From positions 23,610,485-23,674,484 of the forward strand of contig NC_134027.1 of assembly GCF_964204645.1 (NCBI RefSeq): 64,000 nucleotides of DNA, written 5' to 3'. The notes under the pieces are model-generated. The model did not search any database. It had not been told where the DNA came from and saw only the letters and a program-made list of their open reading frames with translations. The stretch is from Tubulanus polymorphus (lineage: Eukaryota; Nemertea; Palaeonemertea; Tubulaniformes; Tubulanidae). A program made the translations under genes and the position numbers. This document shows, one piece after another, positions 22,298 to 34,277 of the stretch. The number at the start of each line of letters is the position of its first letter. Position 1 is the first letter of the stretch.

Positions 22298-22554
22298 TAA
22301 TTGTTTTTCGCAAGCAATTTGTCAATGAACTACTTTATTGTAGAAAATAATAAAGGACACACTAGTGTGAAATTCATTGATGGGCCATTTGAAGGCCTTC
22401 AACGGGGTATTTTGGACGCCGGATTCCTCCGAATTTCGTTATCAGATGCCGTGCGCCAATGAACGGGACGCTGAACACGAGAAGCAATAAACTAAGGAAG
22501 GATCATATCAAATTTGTGTGTAAAAAGTATGCATGGGGCTTTCATGACATATGT

Positions 22555-22925
22555 TATTAATATGGCGCAGCCATGAGCTATGGCAAGTGCAAAAGGTAGT
22601 TTAAGGATAATGTGATGTGTGTAGAAACGTTAACACTCCATACATGGGTCGGTAGAATGTGATGAATGCGTCACAATCCGTGAATACCAAACCGTGGTAA
22701 AGGGCCTGCACACGTTACTAAACAGTACACGATATAGAAACGAAAGAGCAGTTCTTTGGGGGAAGAGCTTAAGAGATAGAATTTACACATCCGGCTAAGA
22801 GAAATAAATGTGATTAGATAGAGAGAAATCGTTCAGGTTATTTATACAAGCAGGTCAAGGAACTTGGACAGAAGATCCGCCTTAGAACACGGTGAACAAT
22901 TACTACAACACCGGTAGATATTACG
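22555..22925 (+). repeat. Long inverted repeat, left copy (partner 26,452-26,836)
   Basis: Its reverse complement matches 26,452-26,836 across ~370 bp with scattered changes and indels. Shared words include CATACATGGGTCGGTAGAATG, AAGCAGGTCAAGGAA and ATGGCGCAGCCATGAGCTA. The pair brackets the Ig-domain gene. Confidence 0.65.
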
Positions 22926-23099
22926 CTACCACAACACTGTCATCAAAATCCTTAGGGAATCTTTGCTTTCCTTTGATTGACCTTATCCCCAATATTGCAA
23001 TATGATTTGGGGAAAAAATTTTGAAAATGTATTGAACTCACTGGTATTTTTACGGGCGAGAGCTATCGAAATAATTTCTCATTAAAATTACTTAGCACA

Positions 23100-23620
23100 T
23101 ACAGATCTGATATCTAAACGCTTAGAAATTTTGAAGTATGGTATTATGATTTACAGGCTTTTCTCGTTTAAAAATTTCTAAATTCCTTACTGCCCGAATC
23201 TTTTAATGGTCAATGGGGAATCAAAATTCCAAATACACCGACGCAATACTAGAAATGAAATCGATTTAGAAACCAATAGATTCAAAACCTTTAAACGAAA
23301 ATTATCTGTCAAACTGTCTGCACCAATCCTTTGGAATTAGCTACCAAATTCGCTTAAAGAAAAACCTAGAATCAATTCATTCCGTCTTAGCTACAAAAAA
23401 AAAACAGAAGTTTTTCTTATCAAGCTATTTTCTGAATTGATCGGACAATCAAATTATTTCTGTGTACGGGTGTGTGAGAGGAGTGTGCGGGTTTCCGCGT
23501 GCGTGCGCACGTCTGAGTGTGGTGTGGGTGAAAGGGCCTTGTAAACGTAAGCATTCTTTTGCTTCTCCGAGACCCTTTCCATTATATTACAACATGAATA
23601 TCACCGATGGACGATCGACT
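23100..23620 (+). pseudogene. Non-LTR retrotransposon (LINE) 3' remnant
   Basis: Around 23,296-23,439 the plus strand translates to an RT-tail pattern: SAPILWN, stop, LPNSLKEKPRINSFR, then EVFLIKLF. This is the usual C-terminus after the reverse transcriptase of CR1/L2-like elements (WNxLP, then Phe-Arg/Lys, then LxxxLF). An in-frame stop and the lack of upstream RT motifs show it is dead and 5'-truncated. A GT-rich tail follows (23,463-23,530). Confidence 0.6.
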
Positions 23621-24071
23621 AGAGTATAACCCTAGTCTATGCATCCACAATCATACTTATATATAACAGTACCCTTGTATTCTTTTATGTAATTTTGTTT
23701 GTATAATCGTGTTGTAATTCAAGGGAAAATAAAGTTATGATGGAGCTTATTTGGGACTCGTACAAAACCGATATAATTCTATAATCATTTTTTCGACATA
23801 ATTTCGTCGTGTATAGAGGGTCGCGACGGTTTTGTACGAGTTTCCGGACAAGCATTTGTAGATAATGATGCATTGATGATACATTTGGGCCTACACGGAA
23901 AATGAATTATAATTACCGTCAGAATCCCGGAGTAACTTGTTAAGCATTGCAATTGTCAAACGTTGCAATTACCCACTCGCAATCTCTGCTGAAAAGGCCG
24001 AAATATGATTATTCACGAAGAGGTCTTGTTGATACGCATTCATGTCTGGCAGTTCACACAGTGCAGTCATT

Positions 24072-26373
24072 ATGGGGAAGCTTAGTTTGACTTTTGCAAC
24101 AATCATCACTGTAAGTAAATGTTCTTCGTATAGTTAAAACTAAGAAGAAAATATTACGAAATTTATCCTGAAATTTGTGAAGTTTCGGTCAATCCTAGAT
24201 ATAGACATAAATAGGCGTGAATAGGCGAAATTTTTCAAGCCGTGTTTTGTAGATACTTTTGAAGCATCTCACTGACAAGTCGGTGTTTCCTTTTCGACTA
24301 TTCAATTTGATCATGTTTCGTTTCAATCAATATTGTTACAGGCATGTCTCGTGACGTCATATGCGGGATGCGTAAATGTGCAGGATGGACTATGCTCGGA
24401 TGATCTCGGTTGGATTCGGCGAGTTCAAGTTTCCGAGTACAAACCACGAGAACCGTTCGTCATATCGGTCACCGTTGATACAAGCCTAGAATTAAAAACC
24501 TACTGGACCGTTAGTCTTTTAGATGGGAATATGCCCAAATTCATCACTGGTAAATCAGTTCTTTTTTCATGTTCATCCGAAATATTAATCAACAAAAAAG
24601 TCGATATAATGAATAACATCGCCCGGTATTATATAAACCTTTTCTATACACATCATCTTCGTAGTAACTGAATAAATATGATACATATGTATGACATTTT
24701 GGTTAGCAATAAAGAGAATTACTTTTAATTCCATTTGATGATCGCAGATCAAATCAATTATCATTTACAAGTAATAATCTATAAATCCTGAATTCCAAAA
24801 TGCGATAATGGTATTTGAATTCACACTCCAGATGCTGGCGGCGTTAATGACGAATACGGTAAGATATATCAACAGACTACAGGCTCGTCGACCACAGTAC
24901 GTTTAGAAGTCGAATCAGTCCCCGAAACACGGGAAAAACTGGGAAAGTACAAACTGGCGTTCGAACTGACTGGCTGCCGGACGTACCATTTTGAGGTATT
25001 CATAAATCCGGGCGAAATGGCATTCCAGCGCGATATTCCACTGGGTAGAGCTACCGCAATCCCGGGGATCTTACTGCTGGATGATGCAGTCGATGGCACG
25101 GTAACGCTGCAGCTACGTCTGACATACGATGTCACTGATGCGGCCCCGCAATTCTCTCGGAGTAAGGCAAGCAGCGATATTGTAAGGGTTACAGGCAGCT
25201 GGAACAGATTCGCTGGAAACGACGGTCAGAAAACGGACAATATCGGCGGGGACCTATTGTTCAACAATAGCGGAACGTTCAATAAATGGATCGATGACCA
25301 TACCTACGAGACGAATGTTGTCGCTTTGACAAATGCAACAGATGAAAATGCGGGTGAATACAACGTATGGACTCCTTACATGAACTTAGGTGTCGATAAT
25401 GTAGTTAATATTCAGACTGTAGTGTCTACTTTCATCACCAAGAGAAGCGATTTTGGAAAGATCAGAAATGTGTTATTGTATACAGGCCCGTTTTACTGGA
25501 ATCTATGGTGGGATAAAACAGACGCTTTACAGAAGTTTGGTGTAGTACCTATCAGCTTTAAAGAGAAGACCTTAGTTATTTTGCGCATCGTAGCCTATCC
25601 GACTGCTTATATTCTAATGACGAGCGAGAATGGTAAATCCGTTAAACCGATTTTGACGCTTCGCCGGGAAAGTCAGCTCGAATCCTATTTTGAAGTGGAT
25701 GGTAGCCAGCCGGAGTTTTTCGAGCATCAATGGAAATTAGATGTCGGTTATCGATATCCTATTCAATCGAAAATGATCAAGTTCGCGCCGTTCGAACCGA
25801 TTCGATTCAAGACAAACAACGAAATGCAAAAGACAGTAAACAATGCAACGAACAAAAAAGAGGTGATATTTTTTTGAAATTGTAGCCATGTTTGTTATTA
25901 TTTTGGTCGCTGTAAAATACTGCAGACTCCTTCGCCGTGAAAATTTGGTCCTTTTGCTAGAACATAATGGAGATGCACTTATTTCAACTCCCAAAGTAGA
26001 GGGGAACTGTGGTGCCGTACACTGTGTCCTGTGCTGTTTTGTTCTATTGCGTGATTTTTTTGTTTTGTTTTAGGTTACGTTGAACTGTGATGCCACCGGA
26101 TATCCACTACCAGAAATCCATTTCTACAGAACAAAAACGATGTTCGAAGATCAATCATCAGGTGATAACTCCGAGCGAAGATTGAGCGAAGAATTGATCA
26201 AAACAACGGGCAACGTGCGTGTGGTCAAATCTCGTCGGTCCAATTGGGTTTTGGCTCGTTTGGTCATCAGTTCACCGACAGCAGCTGATCTGACTGGCTG
26301 GAATTCACAGTACGTTTGTCGTGTTAGGAATAAATACATGGAAGATGTTCGCAGAATGCAGCTGCTGGAGTAG
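24072..26373 (+). CDS. Secreted Ig-domain protein, 4 exons, 525 aa
   Basis: Exons 24072-24110, 24342-24549, 24832-25862 and 26074-26373 join with compatible phases (0, 1, 0). The first exon plus the start of the second makes a hydrophobic signal peptide (MGKLSLTFATIITACL) with likely cleavage after SYAG. Residues ~25-420 are of no family I recognise. They contain beta-rich segments such as TYHFEVFINPGE and YWNLWWDK, and may include Ig-like folds lacking cysteines. The last ~105 residues are a C2-type Ig domain: VTLNCDATGYPLPEI (Cys B strand) to SQYVCRVRN (Cys F strand), with the core Trp replaced by Phe. The exon 3/4 join falls right at the Ig strand B (KKE|VTLNC), supporting the splice although the donor GTGATA is weak. 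No membrane anchor is seen. Function unknown; recognition or adhesion is inference. Confidence 0.8.
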
Positions 26374-26451
26374 ATATATGGATGGGACAATTTATATTTT
26401 TTCTTATAATCCAGACTTTTAACCATATGCCCTGAAGAAAATACTTTCTGC

Positions 26452-26836
26452 TATCTACCGATGTTGTAGTAATTGTTCATCTTGTTCTAAGGTTGGATCT
26501 TCTGTCCTATTTCCTTGACCTGCTTGTAATGCTCTTGTATATATAACTTGAACGACTAAGTATATCTATCCATATTTATTTCTCTAAGCCGGATGTATAC
26601 ATTCTATCTCTAAAGCTCTCCCACAAAGATTCTTTCTTCTCTTTTTATATCGTTTACTGTTTAGGAACGTGTACACGCACTTTACCACACATGGCTTGAT
26701 ATCCACAGATTGCGACGCATTCATACGTATCACAGCATTCTACCGACCCATGTATGGAGTGTTCATGTTTCTGCACACGTCACAATAGCCTAAGAGATAC
26801 CTTTTGCGCGCGCCCTAGCTCATGGCCGCGCCATAT
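26452..26836 (-). repeat. Long inverted repeat, right copy (partner 22,555-22,925)
   Basis: Begins ~80 bp after the Ig-gene stop codon. Reverse-complement match to 22,555-22,925 (for example CATTCTACCGACCCATGTATG). It may overlap the 3' UTR of the Ig gene. Confidence 0.65.
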
Positions 26837-27650
26837 TTACGTTTATCTACGCGGATATATACGTTACATCAAGATATGTCTCTTTATATTTTTTTCTATT
26901 TTTGTTTATGTATGACGCAAGCATCAACGCAGGTTGTCTGATAATAGCAACACTGGCCATGAACTTCAGCTTTTGTACATAACTTGTTGCTATAGTTTAA
27001 CCGTTGATAATTAAAGCTTTTTGATATGTTTCCTGAAAGCCCATCATTATAATTCATGAAAGCCCCATAATAGTAGGCGTAAAGTTCCAAATCATCTCAA
27101 AATTGAAAAATATATAAAGTGCTATGAATTAAATCCCTAAAAGTAAATGAAGATATATTCTCCAATTAGCTTCGTGCTCATATTTTTACAAGAGATATTA
27201 GAAATCAGCTGACACAAATGTCTGCAAACTAATTCCGATATTTGAATTACAATTACATAAACAATGACAATGAATAAAAGAAAGAGTCAAAGTTATAATT
27301 ATTGTTCGTTTGCCTAATTCTCTAACAGAAATACAAGTCATATCGACTCATTTGGAAATGATGCACGTGGAGTGGACGCGCTAACACTAATCAGTGACCT
27401 TGTACGAAGCAAAGGATCCTGCTGTCACTTAGTAGGTCGAATTTCCGACCTCATGCTATTCGGCACCCATTTCCAATTGCGTTATGGCAATCTAAATTGA
27501 TTTGCCCAGGCGGTTTTTATTTTCATCATGTAATGAAGAAGATATTTATTCTAGGTTCGGCCGGCAGCATTTTATTCCTACGATTTCTACCGTTAATTTA
27601 TTGGAGCCGGCTGGGGAATGGATATCAAGCTATCATTTTTTAGGCCTGAA
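26837..27650. other. Intergenic, nothing recognised
   Basis: AT-rich sequence with no gene, no clear repeat partner in the window and no structured motif beyond short homopolymers. Confidence 0.4.
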
Positions 27651-27654
27651 ATAA

Positions 27655-28350
27655 CTAATATATAGAAAAATTAGATTTTCATCATGACTTTTCATTTCCT
27701 TTCAGTAAAAACTCGCTTTAGATATTTTGTGATTTCGCAGGAAAGATGCTGTGATTCGAATGTTGTGTTTTGTTGATGATAACAACATATTGAGGCCTAC
27801 CCGGAAAATGAATCTTATCAATGAATAATGAATCCTACAAAGCAGCGATGATTGCTTGTCTGCCTTGCAGCATTATATGCAAACATTTGGGAATTCAAAA
27901 AAGGAAAACTAGTAGACGGGACAATTTGTACTTTTTTCTTTTAACAGAATTTGAATAAATGTTAATATCACAACATATTCTTCGTTACTTTCCCCGATAT
28001 GCATGGTGCCTTTTAAGCAACAAGTTATAGTCACATTTACATTCGATTATACCGTTTTGAAATGGCATCGAGGAAAATCTAAAACAAATAAATTGGAAAA
28101 AGATATTTCGTAAGCTCTTACAATTAGATAAGAGTGAAAAATTAGGCCCTCGAATGATACTCATTCAAGAATGGTTATTCTACTCACAAAAAAGTAACAT
28201 TTAGAAAACCCTCGTAATAAAATGTTTACAACATTAGGTTTTTATCATGACATTTTGGTTTTCGATTTCTCTTAGTGAAAACTTTCCTATCCTAGATCTA
28301 GAGCTTCAGATATTTTGTGATTCGGGAGGAAATGACGAGAAAACGTAAAG
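27655..28350. repeat. Tandem decayed copies of the Ig-gene 3' end and flank
   Basis: Segments at 27,660-27,830 and 28,235-28,345 match each other and 18,790-18,990 (TTATCATGAC, GAGGAAATGACG-like words). At 27,906-27,990 lies a match to the sequence around the Ig stop codon (AGACGGGACAATTTGTA). The spacing to the next copy is ~535 bp, so this is a short tandem series of dead 3' ends. Confidence 0.55.
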
Positions 28351-28446
28351 GACCAGCAGCTGATCTGACTGCTGGAATTCACAGTACATTTGTCGTATTA
28401 AGAATAAATACATGGAAGGTTTTCGCAGAATGCAGCTGCTGGAGTA
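28351..28446 (+). pseudogene. Duplicated, frameshifted last-exon fragment of the Ig gene
   Basis: Nearly identical to 26,277-26,373, including GCAGAATGCAGCTGCTGGAG and the TAG stop, with homology running ~50 bp past the stop. One G is missing in the GACTGGCTGGAATTC segment, breaking the frame ahead of the second Ig cysteine. No upstream exon accompanies it. Confidence 0.75.
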
Positions 28447-29837
28447 GATATACGGACGGGACAATTTATATTTTCTTATAATCCAGAATTTGAAATTTAT
28501 GTCAATATGTATATCACCATATATTCTTTGTTAATATAGGCCTACTAAGTAACTAGTTATTGTCAAATTGACTTACGATTATAACGGTATGAAATGGCAT
28601 TGTGGAGAATTTGAAACAATTGAATCGAAAAAAATTTCTATAATAAGTTAGACTGTTAGATAAGGGGAAAATGTTGGCCCTCGAATAATATTCATTCAAT
28701 TCAATACTGTTTTGGTTATTTTATTCATTCAGTTGAAAACTAACATCTAGAAATCTAATATATATATATAGAAATTAGGTTTTGATGTCTTTTGAAGGTA
28801 ATTGTCACCCAAGGTTCCAACACCGGTTTCAACAAACGATTCACAGCAAAACATATTCAAAATCTGTCTATGTTTTTTTTTTCATATATATAAGTTATGC
28901 ACATTATCTAAAAAGAAATTTAGTTTTATTATTGTAGAAAATAAAACGTTTAGCATGATCACGCAGATTCACGTGATGCTTCTCAGTTGTTAGTTACTCT
29001 TTGCTTCCACCCCTTCTGACAATGTGGGTAAGCATTCCCTCGCGATTTCACAAAGGCTCTAGTATATCTTATCGCCCGTTTTTCCGCGGTGCGCCTTATA
29101 GATACCGTCGTGCGCGCGCGCGGATATTTCTATCACAGTTACCACCAAGGGGTGGGTTTAGAGCTAATATTGAGGGGTAGCACCCGATAAAAGGGATCAA
29201 AAAGAGGCACTATCCACAAAGAGTAGTGGGCGCGGAAAATTTTGAAAATGAGCCCCGTAGATGCAATTCCCAAGGATTTGAGCTTCTTTCTACCAAAGGA
29301 AAATTTATAAAGAGCCTTTGGACGTCCTCATTTGGTACCAAATTTTTTGCGCCAACTGAAAGTGGTACCTTGATCTGCGCTTGCGACCACTGACTTCCTT
29401 TCTTTATATGACATTCTCATGTAAAACCAAAATTAGATTTTTATTAATTCAAGTTTGAATTCGATTACTATGCCGATTGATGTATTGATTATATGGGTCA
29501 CTGCGATGCCACCGGTGATTATATCGGTCACTTCTTTGTGCACCGTCTCAAGACCTTCGAACAGGAACGTTTTTTTAATCTAGCCCTAGATCCAGAAAAG
29601 GTTAAACTAAACTACATTTTCTTCGAAAAAGAATTAAAGGTCTAGTTTGTTCAATATTCGACTGGAATGAGATATTAAAGGATACATAAAATCTATTTTC
29701 CGTTTAATGAAAGTGTATACTTTTTACTGAATTTTGTTCAATAGGTTCATGTGAAAAGTTTGCGAAGGTCACTGTAACCGCTTTAGTAAGAACGGGTATA
29801 GGTTGCACGATGAATCAAACTTGGAATGAATGGTCAT
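28447..29837. other. Intergenic with repeat pieces
   Basis: 28,447-28,800 repeats the Ig 3' flank pattern (match to 17,710-17,880 and 28,055-28,200). From 28,800 to 29,837 nothing is recognised apart from a GC-rich alternating CGCGCG stretch near 29,112. The ORF at 28,802 looks like chance. Confidence 0.4.
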
Positions 29838-30788
29838 CTATAATTTGTCTGCACGTCTACAAAAGATTTTGGTAAAGAAAAATTCACGAATTTCTCGTCC
29901 CAGTAAAAGATATATGTAAAAATTGATAGCGTAGTTACAGATATGGAAGTATGTGGAAATGTCAAAGAATGAAAGTTTCTCTTTCAAAGAGAATGGCAAG
30001 AATGTAGTAATAGTAGATGGCAGTGTAAACATCGCAAATGCAAGTGAAACGGTTGTTAGCATTATTGTCGTACGTTTTGATTTGGTAGTTTTCTGATCAG
30101 ACGAAACGATCTTTGAACCCCTGAACAACTGGATGATTATAACAGAATTCGATATCATAATGAAAGTTAACGGTAGAAAATAAATGTAGACGAAATGCGT
30201 GAAGAAAAGGGTTACCTGGTCGAATACTTCGTAAAAGCACCCGGAATCCCAGTCGAGAAAATGAATCGACAACGTAGGTACTAGAAATAAGATCAGCGTA
30301 TTCACTGCGATAATCGCCAATATAGAAAATCTAGCGAATCTAGGTGTACATATCAAACGAGATGTTAACGGGAAGAGCACAACTGCCGCACGTTCTAGAG
30401 ATATGGCTACTATCAACCAGGAACTAGTGCAGGCTGCTAATGCCATTACGAATTCGTAGACTTGACAACTGGTCGGCGAACTCATCAAAAATAGAGGAAC
30501 TTTTTCAACGCGCAAGAGAATAAACTGTAAAACGGGCATCGGCGTAAGATTCAAAAACACTAGAAAATCGCTGACGGACAACACGATCAGATAGTTAGCG
30601 TAAGATAAACTGCGGAATCTGCGATTTATCATTATCAGGAAAGTAGCCGAGTTACCGAAAGCTCCCAACAGGAACAAGATGATCAGAATGACCAACGACA
30701 TTGTACGGTAGCTTCCAGACTTGTTTTCCAATGACATAAGGATGACGTAACTGTATGGTCGAACTAATTTCATCCGAGTAGAATTCAT
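29838..30788 (-). CDS. Class A GPCR, family A member 2
   Basis: Single exon. The start MNST at 30788 gives 316 aa as in all family-A copies; an in-frame ATG three codons upstream (30797) is also possible. Motifs are GAFGNSATF (TM1), LSVSDF (TM2), TSCQVYE with Cys3.25, SLERA (TM3 end), LTLPST (TM6) and NFYIY (TM7). ECL2 keeps its cysteine (DSGCFYE). The C-terminus is short and basic. Compared with the array copies it differs most in the loops and the extracellular half of TM2/TM3, so it arose before the recent tandem amplification. Ligand unknown; plasma membrane. Confidence 0.9.
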   Translation of the reverse strand: MNSTRMKLVRPYSYVILMSLENKSGSYRTMSLVILIILFLLGAFGNSATFLIMINRRFRSLSYANYLIVLSVSDFLVFLNLTPMPVLQFILLRVEKVPLFLMSSPTSCQVYEFVMALAACTSSWLIVAISLERAAVVLFPLTSRLICTPRFARFSILAIIAVNTLILFLVPTLSIHFLDWDSGCFYEVFDQVTLFFTHFVYIYFLPLTFIMISNSVIIIQLFRGSKIVSSDQKTTKSKRTTIMLTTVSLAFAMFTLPSTITTFLPFSLKEKLSFFDISTYFHICNYAINFYIYLLLGREIREFFFTKIFCRRADKL

Positions 30789-30944
30789 GATTTTCATGAA
30801 ATTATGTGAAACTGAATGAACGTCTCGGCACAAATTGAAACGATTAATTTAACGCTAGTGAAAATTCACAGGTTTATTCATTTATGACAGCAATTTTACA
30901 ATTTGAAATCATTTGCACAGACGTTTTGATACAAATTAATTGAG

Positions 30945-30966
30945 GGAGAGAGAGAGAGAGAGAAAG
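30945..30966. repeat. (GA)n microsatellite
   Basis: A run of GAGAGA about 20 bases long in the 5' flank of family-A GPCR 2. Confidence 0.8.
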
Positions 30967-31104
30967 TTGAGCCTATCAGCAGCTGAACGTCATTAACTAT
31001 TACTGCCACTGTAAATTTTATTTTCCTACAGCGCATGGATGACCAACAGCTAAAAATAACTTACCAAATCACAATCTGAAGTTTATGCGAGTTGATACGA
31101 ATAT

Positions 31105-31210
31105 ATGCATAGATTTACTTCTTTCGGCAACTTGTTGTCAGCTATTGTCGATGTTTTTAAATCTAATCTCAAAGCCCATTTGTTCATCAAAGCTTTTAAT
31201 TTAACCAGTT
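31105..31210 (+). pseudogene. Short LINE reverse-transcriptase tail remnant
   Basis: The frame at 31,123-31,200 reads FGNLLSAIVDVFKSNLKAHL and continues FIKAF, the classic last residues of non-LTR retrotransposon ORF2 proteins (FKxxLKxHLFxxAF). No further RT motifs upstream, so a severely 5'-truncated insertion. Confidence 0.6.
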
Positions 31211-31689
31211 TTAGTTTTTCTGTTTTATGTTCGCTTTTTATATATGATATAAAGCCAATGAGCATATTTCATATGGATTTTAGGCTGAATGAATTATTAT
31301 TAATTGTTATTATTGCTGCTAATTCCTGTCAGCAAGGTTTATTCTAAACTCTGTGTATAAATACTAACAGATATTCATATATATCAATAGACAATGATGT
31401 AGAAAATTTCAAAAGCTTGATATCTTGACTCGGGGACTGATGGAACCGGACATTGATTCTGAAGCATGCTCTCCGATGGCTCCAAATTTGACCATATGGT
31501 ATCTCAATCATACCAGAAAGCGGGTCTTCAGTGCCCGTCTAAAATGAGTTGTTATGGATATTTTGATTGTTACTCAGTGTCGGGGCAGAAGGTTTGATAA
31601 AAAGTGGGTATAACTTCTACTGGACACAATATGCAGGTACTGGCAGCATCAATAGATGGTCTCTGGGACGTTCTTTAGAGATCCGAAGT

Positions 31690-31980
31690 TGTGCGGACAA
31701 GACTAGATTAAACAGCAACGTGTGCTGAATATCTGAGAGACAAAATGATGAAAAGATGTAATGAGAAAGAAATTTGCTCTCAAGAAACATCGTCCATTTC
31801 AATGAAAGTTTGTACCTCATATTCAACAGTACTTGCATATGCGTGCTATACTTTCATCTCGAATCAAGTAGAAACATCAGAAAAAATTTACTCGAATATA
31901 AAAAATCCAAATTCAATCCCAAAATTCTTGCGTATTTATCCGCTAACAGAGCACAACGATTGGAAATGCTTTGGTATCGA
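31690..31980. repeat. Family-A GPCR downstream flank, duplicated (partner 20,045-20,200)
   Basis: Shares GACTAGATTAAACAGCAACG and GCGTATTTATCYGCTAACAG with 20,045-20,200. It is expanded here by ~130 bp. In both places it lies downstream of a minus-strand family-A GPCR, evidence that whole loci with their flanks were duplicated. Confidence 0.6.
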
Positions 31981-32298
31981 TCTTATGAATATTGGTTGAA
32001 AATGTAGTAATAATTCGAAAACCCGATGGAGCTTGGTTTACTATTTACTAAAAACTTCTAAGAGAATGAAGCATCAAAATAAATTCGTTGCCTCTTTGTT
32101 TTCGTGTGTTTTCTGTAGAAAAATAAGCAAATAGAATGAAAAGTTCACAGATTTGTAAAAAAAAATTAGTTGTCCGAAATTTCTATGAGTTGTAGAAATA
32201 AACCTTAGAATGTTATTCACTGAATGTCAGTGTATCCAGTCAACAGCAAATACGGATTAAGAAGGGTTGTATGACGGGATTCAAACTTGAAATACTGG

Positions 32299-33249
32299 TT
32301 ACTCGACTGATTTTCTATTACAGCGGATTTTCATACAGAAATATTCACGAATTTCTCGTCCCAGTAAAAGATATATGTAAAAATTCAACACATAGTTACA
32401 AATAAGGAACTGAGCGAAAATATCGTATAGATATTCTTTCTTTTCCGTAAAGATTGGTAACATCGCAGTGATAGTGGTGGGAAGTGTAAAAATTGCAAAC
32501 ACGAGTGAAACTGTTACAAGCATCATTGTTATGCGCTTTGACTTGGCAGTTTTCCGATCAGACCTAACCATTTGTGCACCTCTGAATAACTGAACTATTA
32601 TAACAGAATTTGATGCTAGAATCAAAGATAATGGCAGGACAAAAACGTAGACGCCAGTTGGAATCAAAAATTTTATCTGGTAATGCAATTCGTAGAAACA
32701 TCCGAAAAACTTGTCGGTAAATTGAATCGACAAAGCAGGGTGAATCGAAACCAGTACATTCACTGCGGTTATCGTCAATATAACGAATCTAGCGAATCTA
32801 GGTGTACATATCAAACGAGATGTGAACGGGAAAAGCACGACTGCCGCACGTTCTAGAGATATTGCTGCTATCAACCACGAACTGTTAGAAGTAGCAACTG
32901 CCATCAAAAACTCGTAAATTTTACAACTGATCACTGAATCCATGATGAATGTAGGACCGGTGTTAAGATTCAAGAGAACAAACTGTAAAATGGGCATCAG
33001 TGTGAAATTGACGCAGTACAGGAAATCACAAACTGACAAAACGATCAGATAGTTAGCGTAAGATAACCTGTGGAATCTGCGACTTATCATTATCAGGAAA
33101 GTAGCTGAATTTCCGAATGCTCCGACCAGGAACACGATTGGCAGGACGACCAGTGACACAATGCGATAAGTTTCAGATCTGTTTACCGCAGACATGATGA
33201 CAATGTAACTGCTGTAAGTTCGTCCGATCTGCATCAGAGTTGAATTCAT
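32299..33249 (-). CDS. Class A GPCR, family A member 3 (array unit 1)
   Basis: 316-aa single-exon receptor, ATG at 33249. Seven hydrophobic segments. Key positions: Asn47 (1.50), Asp75 (2.50), Cys109 (3.25), Glu133-Arg134-Ala135 in place of DRY, Cys184 in ECL2, LP at 256-257 in TM6, Asn289-Phe-Tyr-Ile-Tyr293 in TM7. N-glycosylation sites at Asn2 and Asn23. All canonical features of family A are intact, so likely functional. Ligand unknown. It is transcribed away from the B-family gene starting at 34,278, and the two must share the 1.03 kb between them for their promoters. Confidence 0.92.
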   Translation of the reverse strand: MNSTLMQIGRTYSSYIVIMSAVNRSETYRIVSLVVLPIVFLVGAFGNSATFLIMISRRFHRLSYANYLIVLSVCDFLYCVNFTLMPILQFVLLNLNTGPTFIMDSVISCKIYEFLMAVATSNSSWLIAAISLERAAVVLFPFTSRLICTPRFARFVILTITAVNVLVSIHPALSIQFTDKFFGCFYELHYQIKFLIPTGVYVFVLPLSLILASNSVIIVQLFRGAQMVRSDRKTAKSKRITMMLVTVSLVFAIFTLPTTITAMLPIFTEKKEYLYDIFAQFLICNYVLNFYIYLLLGREIREYFCMKIRCNRKSVE

Positions 33250-34277
33250 TATTCACGCGGGAAGAATTAACTCTTGAATGTGTTGACTGAATGCGTCAAA
33301 AGACTAACGCAAATTAAAGCCATGTCCTATCTATTGAAGTTTCCAATGTATAGCTGTTCGCATCAGCTGAAAAGTATATTCTCGCAAATGTAGCTCAGAT
33401 TTTGTTAAATTATTACGTAAAATATGAATTTAACTAGATTGAATATTAATATTCGTTGTTGAAGAATTCACTAAGAATAAAATGGCGAAGTCTCTCATAG
33501 TAAAAGATCTGAACAGATTGGGAATAGTTTGCACACGTTTTCAATTCGTTCTAAGGGAGGTCAGAATGATTTCACAATATGAATCCTAGCCTGCAATAAT
33601 TATAATCACACCCGGAAGTAAACTAGGGCTACTAACGCTCGCGCGCCATCTGTCGGTACTCAATGCGGAGAGCCCCGGCATTGGATTGCACAACAATCTC
33701 AGATACCGGAGGTCCCGAGCTAAGGCCCTGAATTAGTTTTAATCATCTTTTTGTGGTCACTGTATTGTATACCGTATTTGTTATCCTATTGTATTATATA
33801 TTCTTACGCGCGTGCTATCATGCTTTTCACAGAAAATTCTGAACTGATTATGGCACTCCCATTTCTCAAATCTCGAGGAACCGACTGAGTAACATGCGTA
33901 TTAGACATTACAGACGAAAGTTATTTCCTACGAAAAACCCAAACTTAAACGTATTTTAAGTAAGTATTTTGATTTCTGCGTAATTCAGAAATAACGTCTT
34001 TGTTGGATCTAGTGAATATGATATAGATGTGCAGAATAGAATATTGATGTCCCAAGTTGTGTATATATTGATCTATATATATGTAATATAAAGGGATTCA
34101 AGTAATTCAATTCTTCTTGATCGAAACTGATATCAATGATAAAGGGTCTAAAAAACCAATATCTAATACAACGAAAACTGAACTCTAAATCGAATGAACT
34201 TTCCTCCGGTTTTCGAATAAGATTCACAATAGAATAATCGAACTGTTTTACAGAGATTGCCGCTCACAGCTAATGAG
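33250..34277. promoter_or_regulatory. Shared divergent 5' region, unit 1
   Basis: 1.03 kb between the start codons of the A (minus) and B (plus) genes. A splice-acceptor-like TGTTTTACAG ends 22 bases before the B-gene ATG, suggesting a 5' UTR intron. The region holds an ATGGCGAAGTCTC ORF broken by TAG at ~33,588 in this copy. Bidirectional promoter function is inferred from layout alone. Confidence 0.45.
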
